Assembly: GCA_007050995.1 (NCBI GenBank)
Contig: VJOU01000007.1
Coordinates: 1-64,000 of the forward strand
From: Glycocaulis profundi
Lineage (GTDB): Bacteria; Pseudomonadota; Alphaproteobacteria; Caulobacterales; Maricaulaceae
DNA length: 64,000 nt
Direction of reading: 5' to 3'
The notes beneath the pieces were generated by a model. That model was not told where the DNA came from. It ran no database searches and saw only the letters and a program-made list of their open reading frames with translations. Each line of letters starts with the position of its first letter. The first letter of the stretch is position 1. Both the position numbers and the translations under genes were made by a program. Of the stretch, positions 16,977 through 24,150 are shown one piece after another.

Positions 16977-18416
16977 TCAGGGGGCCTCCCCGTCCAGCCA
17001 GCCGCCGGTGAAGCCCGCGCGCTCCAGGCCGCGGCGCAGGCGGGGGTTCTCGCGCATCACGTTCCAGATCAGGCCCGAACGGTGGTTCTCCACCATGGTC
17101 AGGATGGCCCCCTGGTCGATCCCGATATGGTCATGGGCGACCCAGCCCACGCCCTCGATGATGTTCCCGCGCTCCAGCTCCACGTCGGTATAGGTGAAGC
17201 TGGGATTGATCGCGTCCCAGAAGCCGTACTCGCCGTACAGGTCGTCGCCCCAGCGTTCGAGGAAGGCGCGCAGGGCCTCCATGGACAGCTCAGGCGTGAA
17301 GGGGAAGGAGCCCAGCGCGGCGGTCGGCGCGATGGTGCCGTCGTCGAAGGCGCCGCCGTCATAGTCCACGTCGTCGGGATAGCCCGGGCCCCGGGCCGAA
17401 TAGCCCCGGAACTCGCGCGTCTCGCCCTGGTAGTCCAGCTCGAACGGTCCCGGCCCGTCGCAGGCGGTGATGCCCCACACCCCGCCGCCATAGCCCTGCC
17501 AGCCCATCGGGTTGGCGTTCGCGTAGTTGTACTGGGACACCGAGGCGCGCCGGGAGTTCTCGAAATAGTCGATCCCGCGTTCGGCCATGTAGGCGTCGTG
17601 AATGCCGCGGAAATCGACCCAGGCGTGGCTGAACTGGTGGCCGAAGAGCGGGCTGAACTGCAGGTGCTCCTCGCCGTGATGGCTGCTCCACTGGGGATCA
17701 TAGCCCGAGGTCCAGGCCTCCCATGCGTCGGGGTCCAGCCCGTTCTCCTCAGCGCCCAGAGCGATGATGTAGACGATCATGGACTCGTTGTAGCCGATCC
17801 AGTCGTGCTCGATGAAACCGGTCTCGGGATGCCAGCCCAGCGACACCGCCGGGGCGTTGTTCTGGGCCCAGGCCCAGTCCACGCGGTCGAACAGCCGTCC
17901 GGTGTAGTCGCGGATCTCCGCCTCGACCGGATCGTCGCCATCGAAATAACTCTCCGCGAACAGAGCCCCGGCCAGAAGCAGGGCGGTGTCCACCGTGGAC
18001 AGCTCGACCTGGGCGTGGCGGTGGCCGGTGTCGTAGTCGAGGAAGTGGTAGAAGAAGCCCTTGTGACCCGCCGTGCCGCTCTCTTCAGGCCCCTGGGGGA
18101 GCTCGTAGAGATATTTCAGCGTGTTGCGGGTCCGCTCGGCGGCGTCTTCGCGGCTGACCCAGCCGCGCTCCACCCCGATGCCGTAGGCGTTCAGGGCGAA
18201 GCCGATGGAGGCGACCGAGGAGAAGTCCGGCGTGGGATGCCGGTCGGGCGTCAGCCCGGTCTCATGGTCGGTGGTCTCCCAGAAGAAGCGGAAAGTGCGC
18301 TCTGACAGATCGTCGAGCAGGACCTCGTCAGGCGCGTCGTGGGCGGGGGCCTGTGCGAGCGCGCCGACAGGCGCGGCGCAGGCGAGGAGAAGGGCGGCCG
18401 AGGCGGCGCGAAGCAT
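16977..18416 (-). CDS. GH144-like endo-beta-1,2-glucanase / glycoamylase-domain protein
   Basis: 479 residues from the second ATG (18416). That ATG is preferred because GGAGG lies just inside the first codons of the longer form (start 18428). A signal peptide ends near GALAQA. The mature protein is an (alpha/alpha)6 toroid with the glycoamylase-domain (PF10091) pattern: LSERTFRFFWETTDHETGLT, SSVASIGFALNAYGIGVERG, GFFYHFLDYDTGHR, ELSTVDTALLLAGALFAESY, then a C-terminal block with NPSFTY and VAHDHIGIDQGAILTMVENH. Characterised members are GH144 endo-beta-1,2-glucanases. Placement before a sugar-binding protein suggests it makes the imported oligosaccharides in the periplasm or outside. The beta-1,2 specificity is family-based and unproven here. 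Confidence 0.78.
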   Translation of the reverse strand: MLRAASAALLLACAAPVGALAQAPAHDAPDEVLLDDLSERTFRFFWETTDHETGLTPDRHPTPDFSSVASIGFALNAYGIGVERGWVSREDAAERTRNTLKYLYELPQGPEESGTAGHKGFFYHFLDYDTGHRHAQVELSTVDTALLLAGALFAESYFDGDDPVEAEIRDYTGRLFDRVDWAWAQNNAPAVSLGWHPETGFIEHDWIGYNESMIVYIIALGAEENGLDPDAWEAWTSGYDPQWSSHHGEEHLQFSPLFGHQFSHAWVDFRGIHDAYMAERGIDYFENSRRASVSQYNYANANPMGWQGYGGGVWGITACDGPGPFELDYQGETREFRGYSARGPGYPDDVDYDGGAFDDGTIAPTAALGSFPFTPELSMEALRAFLERWGDDLYGEYGFWDAINPSFTYTDVELERGNIIEGVGWVAHDHIGIDQGAILTMVENHRSGLIWNVMRENPRLRRGLERAGFTGGWLDGEAP

Positions 18417-18438
18417 GAATGCCTCCATGTCGTCTGGC

Positions 18439-18483
18439 GGAAAGGAAAATGACCGGAGGCGCGAGGAAGGCTGCGCCTCCGGT
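18439..18483 (-). terminator. Intercistronic terminator-like hairpin between TonB receptor and GH144 gene
   Basis: A perfect 11-base stem (ACCGGAGGCGC 18452-18462 with GCGCCTCCGGT 18473-18483) and 10-base loop. In the minus direction it is followed by CATTTTCCTTTCC. It lies inside the operon, so it probably attenuates: the receptor would be made in excess over the enzymes and importer downstream. Confidence 0.6.
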
Positions 18484-18499
18484 CCAGGGGAGAGGGTTT

Positions 18500-21406
18500 C
18501 TAGAACGCGTAGCGCACGCCGAACTGGACGGTGCGCGGCGGCCCGGAGAGGCTGTTGGGCGTGCCGAAATTGGGGTTCTCTTCAGGCGTCGGCGGGATGA
18601 AGCCGTCATAGCCGCCGAAATTCTCGTTGTTGAAGACGTTGAGCGCCTCCACGAACACGCTGGCTCGATGGCCCTCGCGGACCTCGAAGTCGCGCTGCAG
18701 GCGGACATCGACCTGGGTGAAGGGCTCGGGATCGCCGAAATGGCCGATCCTGACGAAGCGGCCGAAGCCTTCGGACGCGTCGGTCACGCGGAAGGGCTGG
18801 CCCGAGGCGAAGGTCGCCAGGGTCGAGCCCTTGAAGCCCCAGGGCAGGTCCACGATGCCCGAGACCACCAGACGGTGCGTCTCGTCCGCCGCGTTTGGCA
18901 CATAGGGCTGCTCGCCCACATTGGGGAAGTCGAAGTTGAAATCGAAGCCGCGCTGGCGCGCTTCGGCGAAGGTGTAGGCGATGTTCACGCCCCAGCCGTC
19001 AGCCTCGGTGTAGGGCTTGTCCAGCGTCAGGTAGATCGCATCGAACCGTGTCGCCCGCTCATCGGTCGAGGCGACGATGGTGGAGTAGTTGGGCACCGCG
19101 ATCACATCGAGGAAGCCGTCGGGGTTGAAGTCCGCCGAGCGGTTCGCCGGATAGTAGCCGATGTCGTTGCGGCTGAAGATGTGGCTGTAGGCGAGCGAGG
19201 CGTTCCAGTCGCCCAAGCGCTGGCGGATGCCGATCGAATACTGGTCCGAGCTGGGCGGGCGCTGGTCGTTGCGGATCACGCGAAGCTCCGCGCTGGGCGC
19301 GATGTTGTCGGTGATCAGGCCGTCCAGCCCCTCGCGGGACAGATAGGACGGATCCCAGGCGATGGTCGGGGTGCCGTCCGGTCGCGGCGCGCCGTCCTGG
19401 GAGAAGTTGAACGTCCTGAGCGCGAAATCGCGCAGCACGGTCTCCTCGGCGGCGTTGCGGAACAGGGTGCGGTCATAGAACCGCCCGCCGCCCGCGAACA
19501 GCACGGTCTCGCCGGTTCCGAACAGGTCGTAGGACAGGCCGAGCCGGGGGCCGAACGCGCCCATGAAGGGCTCGCGGTTGTCGCCGGTGGAGATGTAGTC
19601 GTCCGCCCGGAAGCGCCCGCCATCAGAGCCCGCCAGCGCGTCCTCGAGGAAGCGCAGAGCCTCGACCGCGCCGTCGGGCGTGACGAAGTCCTTGTTGTTG
19701 GCGTTGCTCTCCACGTCCCAGCGCAGGCCCGCGTTCACCGTCAGGTTCCCGATGGTCCAGTCGTCCTGGATGAACAGGCCGAACTGGATGTTGTCGGCGG
19801 CCAGATTGGGGTCGCCCAGCCCGTAGCGCGCCTCGCCGGGGAAGGAAAAGTCCAGATCGCGGGCGGGGTCGTTGATGTAAGTGAAAAGCGGGTTGCCGAA
19901 CTGGCTGAACAGCACCTCGGCCTCCTGGAAGGACAGGCGCGCGCCGAACTTGATGACGTGGCTGCCATTCCACTCGATGTCGTTCAGGGTCACGTTGTTG
20001 CGCAGGGTGTAGCCGCGCTGGGTGACCTCCTGCAGCGTCGCCCCGCCGCCGATGCGGATGACGCCGAGATACTCCTGGCCGATCAGGTCGGGATTGTCGG
20101 GCAGGGGGCTGAAGGTGGAATCGAGATAGTCGAAGCTCAGCTCGTTCAGCCAGCCGTCGCCCTGGAACTGGTGCTTGATGTTGGCGATGGTCGTCGTGTT
20201 GGCGATCCGCTCGCCCGATTCAAGGCTCGTCTGGCCGCCGAACCCGCGCACGTCGTCCTCGTCGCGGATGCTGACCGAGGCCTCGATGAGCTGGTTGTCG
20301 GTGGCCTGGAAGGTCAGCTTGCCGAAATACAGGTGCTCCATGAAGGGGCTGTCGAAATTGCCCTCGTAGTGGCTGACGTCGAAGGGGAGCTGGGCCTGCA
20401 GCTCGTCGCTGCCGCCCGCCTCCACCCGGCTGGCGCGGGTCTGGTCGTTGGCCTCGTAGGAGGCGAAGAAGAACAGCCGGTCCTCGATGATCGGCCCGCC
20501 CAGAGCCGCGCCGTACTGCAGGCGGGAGAAGTCGGGCTTGGGCTCGTCGTCGCCGGTGAAGGCGTCACGGGCGACCAGATTGCGGTTGGAGTAGAGCGCG
20601 AAGGCCTCGCCCTCGAAATCGTTGGTGCCAGACCGGGTCACGGCGGTGATGATCGAGGAGCCGGCCTGCTCGTATTCGGCCTTGAAGTTCTGGGTGATGA
20701 CGCGGAACTCGCGCACCGAGATCTGGCCGAACGGATTGCCGCGGCTGGAATCCTGCCCGACGATCCCGCCCTGCTGGACGTTGCTCTTCAGGCTCACGCC
20801 GTCAATGAAAACGTTTACCTGCCCGGCCGCGAGAGAGTCGCCCGAGGCGTTGTTGGCGCCGCCCGAGAACTGCTGGCGGAATTCGTCGCGCGACAGGCGC
20901 ACCCCGGGGGCGAGCTGGGCGAAGGTCAGGAAGTTGCGCGCGCCCTGGGGCAGGGTCTCGATCTGCTCCATGGACACGTTGGTTGCGACCTCGGAGGTGT
21001 AGAACTCCCCCATCGGCCGGCCGCGCACGGTGATCACCTCGGTGGCGGTCGCGGGCGCGGCGCCCGGAGCGGCGAGATCGAGATTGAGGTTCAGCGACTG
21101 GCCGACCTGCACGCGCAGGGTCTGGACCGCCTCGCGCCCGTCAGCGGTCTCGGCGCGCACCTCGTAGCTGCCCGGGGGCAGGCCGCTCAGCACGTAGCGG
21201 CCATTGGCCTGGCTGGTCTGGCGCGAGGTGTAGCCGGTCGCGGCGTTGCGCGCGGTCACGGTCACGCCGCCGACCCCGCCCTCCTCGCCGGCGACCACGC
21301 CCCGGATCGTGCCGGTCGTCACCTGCGCGTGAACCTGAGGCGCGGCGGCCAGAAAGGCGGCGCCGGCCAGGAGGGCGGCGCGCCCTCCGATCCGAAACTT
21401 GCTCAT
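18500..21406 (-). CDS. TonB-dependent receptor with N-terminal carboxypeptidase-regulatory-like domain (Oar/CarbohydrateSusC-like)
   Basis: 968 residues from the ATG at 21406, chosen because GGGAGGAG precedes it and a clean signal peptide follows (to VHAQ). Residues about 30-115 form a CarboxypepD_reg-like beta-sandwich (GTIRGVVAGEEGGVGGVTVT ... PPGSYEVRAE). Next come the plug (EVITVRGRPMGEF, QVNVFIDGVSLK) and a long barrel ending in VQFGVRYAF. Receptors with this extra domain usually import glycans or large substrates. Second gene after the LacI regulator; it should bring the oligoglucan across the outer membrane for the GH144 enzyme and binding protein. A stretch of AT-ending codons at 20805-20819 contains a LacI-site look-alike. 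Confidence 0.92.
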   Translation of the reverse strand: MSKFRIGGRAALLAGAAFLAAAPQVHAQVTTGTIRGVVAGEEGGVGGVTVTARNAATGYTSRQTSQANGRYVLSGLPPGSYEVRAETADGREAVQTLRVQVGQSLNLNLDLAAPGAAPATATEVITVRGRPMGEFYTSEVATNVSMEQIETLPQGARNFLTFAQLAPGVRLSRDEFRQQFSGGANNASGDSLAAGQVNVFIDGVSLKSNVQQGGIVGQDSSRGNPFGQISVREFRVITQNFKAEYEQAGSSIITAVTRSGTNDFEGEAFALYSNRNLVARDAFTGDDEPKPDFSRLQYGAALGGPIIEDRLFFFASYEANDQTRASRVEAGGSDELQAQLPFDVSHYEGNFDSPFMEHLYFGKLTFQATDNQLIEASVSIRDEDDVRGFGGQTSLESGERIANTTTIANIKHQFQGDGWLNELSFDYLDSTFSPLPDNPDLIGQEYLGVIRIGGGATLQEVTQRGYTLRNNVTLNDIEWNGSHVIKFGARLSFQEAEVLFSQFGNPLFTYINDPARDLDFSFPGEARYGLGDPNLAADNIQFGLFIQDDWTIGNLTVNAGLRWDVESNANNKDFVTPDGAVEALRFLEDALAGSDGGRFRADDYISTGDNREPFMGAFGPRLGLSYDLFGTGETVLFAGGGRFYDRTLFRNAAEETVLRDFALRTFNFSQDGAPRPDGTPTIAWDPSYLSREGLDGLITDNIAPSAELRVIRNDQRPPSSDQYSIGIRQRLGDWNASLAYSHIFSRNDIGYYPANRSADFNPDGFLDVIAVPNYSTIVASTDERATRFDAIYLTLDKPYTEADGWGVNIAYTFAEARQRGFDFNFDFPNVGEQPYVPNAADETHRLVVSGIVDLPWGFKGSTLATFASGQPFRVTDASEGFGRFVRIGHFGDPEPFTQVDVRLQRDFEVREGHRASVFVEALNVFNNENFGGYDGFIPPTPEENPNFGTPNSLSGPPRTVQFGVRYAF
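20806..20819. promoter_or_regulatory. Candidate intragenic LacI-family operator
   Basis: Read on the minus strand, GGTAAACGTTTTCA matches 11 of 14 positions of the promoter operator TGTAAACGCTTACA, including the central CG. It lies in the plug-domain coding sequence, where GTA, GTT and ATT codons are unusual for this G/C-ending genome. It may be a secondary operator or chance. Confidence 0.3.
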
Positions 21407-21468
21407 CGTCTCACTCCTCCCTTGCCGCCCTGGTCTTTCGCCGGGCGTGCGGTTGTCGTTTCCGGGCC

Positions 21469-22548
21469 TCACAGGGCCAGGGGTCGGGCCTCCTCGCCTG
21501 AGGGCGCTGAGCGCGCGCCGCAGGAATCGCGCACCACCAGCTCGGGCCTCATGGCCTCGATCTCGGGGCAGGCGCCGTCAGGGTCGTCCATGCAGGCGAC
21601 CAGGCGCGCGAGCGCGCGACGGCCGAACTCGGCCATGCGCAGGCGCACCGTGGTCAGCGCCGGGCGCACGAGCCCCGCCAGCGGAATGTCGTCGAAGCCC
21701 GCCAGCGCGATGTCCTGAGGGATGCGAATGCCCGCCTCGCTCAGCGCCAGAGCGCAGCCCACGGCCATCATGTCGTTGGCGGCGAACACCGCGTCGGGGC
21801 GGTCGGCGGGGTCCATCGCCGCGATGGCGCGGCCCGCCTCGAACCCCGAGGTCTGGCAGAAATCGCCCTGCAGGATCATCGGCGCGGCGCCGCCGAAACA
21901 GGCGGCCAGCCCGTCGCGATAGCCGCGCAGGCGCTCGCTGGCGTCGATGTTGCGGCCCGGTCCCGCGATGTGGGCCGCGCGCCTGCGTCCGGCGGCGGCC
22001 AGATGGGCCATGGCCTCCAGCGCGCCGGCATGGTTGTCGATCATCAGCGCGGCGCGTCCGCCCCCGCCGCGGGTGTTCATCAGAACCACCGGCAGGTCGG
22101 AGGGCAGGCGGGTGGCGAGGGAGTCCGGCCCCTCGTCGGGCGCCATGATCAGAAGGCCGCCCACCCGCCCGCGCAGGGCGGCGACCACGCGCGCGTCCTC
22201 GTTCGCGTCGCCGGAGATGTTGGAGACCAGGATGTGAAGCCCGCGCCTGCGGGCGGCCTCGTCCACGCCGCGCACGATCTCGGAGAAGAACTCGCCGTGG
22301 ATGTCGGGCAGCAGCACTCCGATCAGGTCGTGCCTGCGGGTGACCAGGCTGCGCGCGCCGGTGTGAGGGACGTAGTTGAGCGCTTCGACCGCCTTGAGGA
22401 TTTTGGATTTGGTCTCTTCGGCCACGCGCGGCGCGCCGTTGACCACCCGCGAGACCGTCGCGATGGACACGCCCGCCGCGTCCGCGACGTCCTTGACGGT
22501 GGCCGCGCGGGCCGCTCCCGTCCTCCCTCTGGGCGTGGTTCGAGCCAT
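21469..22548 (-). CDS. LacI-family transcriptional regulator of the glycan operon
   Basis: A 359-residue repressor. After a basic leader, the LacI helix-turn-helix reads TVKDVADAAGVSIATVSRVV, with the hinge helix in NYVPHTGARSLVTRR. The periplasmic-binding-like effector domain follows (LIGVLLPDIHGEFFSEIVRG ... AVFAANDMMAVGCALALSEA ... IALAGFDDIPLAGLVRPALT). It is the first gene of the operon, 62 bases before the TonB receptor start, so it is autoregulated with its targets. An SD (AAGGGGAAGG) precedes the ATG. The ligand is presumably a glucan-derived oligosaccharide. A 14-base palindrome of LacI type lies 27 bases upstream. Confidence 0.93.
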   Translation of the reverse strand: MARTTPRGRTGAARAATVKDVADAAGVSIATVSRVVNGAPRVAEETKSKILKAVEALNYVPHTGARSLVTRRHDLIGVLLPDIHGEFFSEIVRGVDEAARRRGLHILVSNISGDANEDARVVAALRGRVGGLLIMAPDEGPDSLATRLPSDLPVVLMNTRGGGGRAALMIDNHAGALEAMAHLAAAGRRRAAHIAGPGRNIDASERLRGYRDGLAACFGGAAPMILQGDFCQTSGFEAGRAIAAMDPADRPDAVFAANDMMAVGCALALSEAGIRIPQDIALAGFDDIPLAGLVRPALTTVRLRMAEFGRRALARLVACMDDPDGACPEIEAMRPELVVRDSCGARSAPSGEEARPLAL

Positions 22549-22572
22549 GCCTTCCCCTTTGTCGTCGCAGTT

Positions 22573-22601
22573 TGTGTAAACGCTTACATTCCACGCGTCA
22601 A
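22573..22601 (-). promoter_or_regulatory. Promoter and LacI operator of the glycan operon
   Basis: On the minus strand TTGACG (22601-22596), 17 bases, then TACACA (22578-22573) forms a promoter 25 bases before the LacI ATG. The palindrome TGTAAACGCTTACA (22575-22588) covers the spacer and -10; it is a near-perfect LacI/CcpA-class site with a central CG. Binding would block RNA polymerase, so negative autoregulation is expected. Confidence 0.8.
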
Positions 22602-22637
22602 CGCAGATCGAAAGCCTTTATGGGGAGGGTCGGGGAG

Positions 22638-22667
22638 AGGGCGGCGCCGCGGTCGCGCCGCCGCCCT
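22638..22667 (-). terminator. Possible terminator after the RND efflux operon
   Basis: A 9-base stem AGGGCGGCG/CGCCGCCCT with a 12-base GC-rich loop lies between the efflux outer-membrane gene and the LacI promoter. Only a CTCTCCCC stretch follows, so termination would be weak or Rho-assisted. Confidence 0.35.
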
Positions 22668-22710
22668 TCGTGTTCGCAGATCGGCCAGGAAGGCGCGACG
22701 GGGAGGGGGC

Positions 22711-24150
22711 TCAGCCCTCCAGCCACCGTCCGCCCAGCGCCATGAACACCGCGATCTCCGCGCTGGCGGCGGCGGCTTCGGACTGGGCGAGGGTGGTGCG
22801 GGCGTCGGCCAGGGTGCGTTCGGCGTCCAGCACGGCGAGGAAGCCGTCCGCGCCCGCCTCGTAGCGCAGCCGGGCGATGCGGGCGGCCTCTTCGGCGGCG
22901 TCGAGCGCCGCTTCCAGCGATGCCCGGCGCTCCAGCTCGGCGGCATAGACCGTCAGGGCCGTCTCGGTCTCCTCCAGCGCGGTCAGGATCGCCTGATCGA
23001 AGCGGGCCAGCGCGATGTCCGTTCCAGCCTCGGCCTGGGCGATGCGCGCGCGGGCGGCGGCGATGTTGGGGAAGCTCCAGCTGATCACCGGCCCGATGGA
23101 GAAGCTCAGGCCGTCATCGCTGGTCAGGTCGCCCGGCTCCAGCGCGACATTGCTGACCGAGCCGCCCAGCGCGACGGTCGGGTAGAGCGAGGCCGTCGCC
23201 ACGCCCACCCGGGCCGCGGCGGCTGACAACTGGCGTTCCGCCTGGCGCACATCCGGCCGCCGGGCAAGCAGGGAAGCCCCGTCGCCCACGGAGATGGGGG
23301 AGGCGAGCCGCGGCACATCCGAGCAGGAGGGCATCGCGGCCCGCATCTCAGCGGGCGTGCGTCCGGTGAGAGTGGCCAGGCGGAACACGGCGCCGTCACG
23401 CGCGGAGCGGACGGATGGGATGGCGGCGCGGGCGGCCTGAGCGGCGGCCTGGGCCTGCGCCACGTCCAGCCGCAGGGCGCGGCCGGCGTCGTAAAGGGTC
23501 TCGGTCAGCTCCAGAGAGCGGAGCTGGACGTCGAGATTGGACTGGGCGACCTCGAGCTGGGCGTTGCCCGCGCAGAAATCAGCCCAGGCGCGGGCGGTCT
23601 CGCCCGCCACCATCAGGGCCGCGGCCTCGTAGGCGGCCTCGGCGGCGTAAGCCTCCTCCAGCGCGGCGCGCACCGAGGAGCGCACCCGGCCGAAGAAGTC
23701 GAGCTCGTAGGCCGCCTCGAAGCCGAGCGTGTAGATGTCGGTCTCCACGCTCTGGCCCAGCCCGCCGCCCGGCGCGCCGGGCGCGCCTCCGCCCGCCCCG
23801 CTCAGGGGCTGGCGCGCGTACTGGGCCGATCCGGTCGCGGTGGTGGAGGGGAAGAGCGCGGCGCGCGCCTCGCCCAGACCGGCGCGGACCTGTTCGAGCG
23901 TGGCGGCGGCTTCGACGAGCTGGCGGTTGTTTCCGAAGGCTTCGGACATCAGGCCGTCGAGCGCGTCGCTTTCATACAGACGCCACCAGTCCCCGCGCGG
24001 GTCTTCGGCGCTGAATGCGGCGTTCTCAGCCGAGAGCAGGGGGCCGGGATCGCGCGCGGCGATCTCGCTGTCCGGGGCTTCGGGAACGCTCATGCAGCCG
24101 GCCAGCAGGACCGCGGCGGCGGCGGAGGTCACAAAGGACGCTTTCATCAC
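22711..24150 (-). CDS. RND efflux outer-membrane lipoprotein (OprM/NodT family)
   Basis: A 479-residue TolC-like channel. The lipobox in AAVLLAGCMS lipidates Cys19. Two repeats of the outer-membrane factor domain give the alpha-barrel/beta-barrel pattern. Characteristic coiled-coil stretches include QLVEAAATLEQVRAGLGEAR and YEAGADGFLAVLDAERTLAD. It forms the exit duct of the tripartite pump encoded immediately upstream, whose stop it overlaps (ATGA at 24150-24147). Last gene of the operon. Confidence 0.92.
   Translation of the reverse strand: MMKASFVTSAAAAVLLAGCMSVPEAPDSEIAARDPGPLLSAENAAFSAEDPRGDWWRLYESDALDGLMSEAFGNNRQLVEAAATLEQVRAGLGEARAALFPSTTATGSAQYARQPLSGAGGGAPGAPGGGLGQSVETDIYTLGFEAAYELDFFGRVRSSVRAALEEAYAAEAAYEAAALMVAGETARAWADFCAGNAQLEVAQSNLDVQLRSLELTETLYDAGRALRLDVAQAQAAAQAARAAIPSVRSARDGAVFRLATLTGRTPAEMRAAMPSCSDVPRLASPISVGDGASLLARRPDVRQAERQLSAAAARVGVATASLYPTVALGGSVSNVALEPGDLTSDDGLSFSIGPVISWSFPNIAAARARIAQAEAGTDIALARFDQAILTALEETETALTVYAAELERRASLEAALDAAEEAARIARLRYEAGADGFLAVLDAERTLADARTTLAQSEAAAASAEIAVFMALGGRWLEG

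Noticed and set aside
18419-21718. A 1099-codon open frame on the + strand
   Set aside because: Antisense to the TonB receptor. Composition (Val/Gly/Ala/Arg/His) is that of a codon-position shadow, with no domain.
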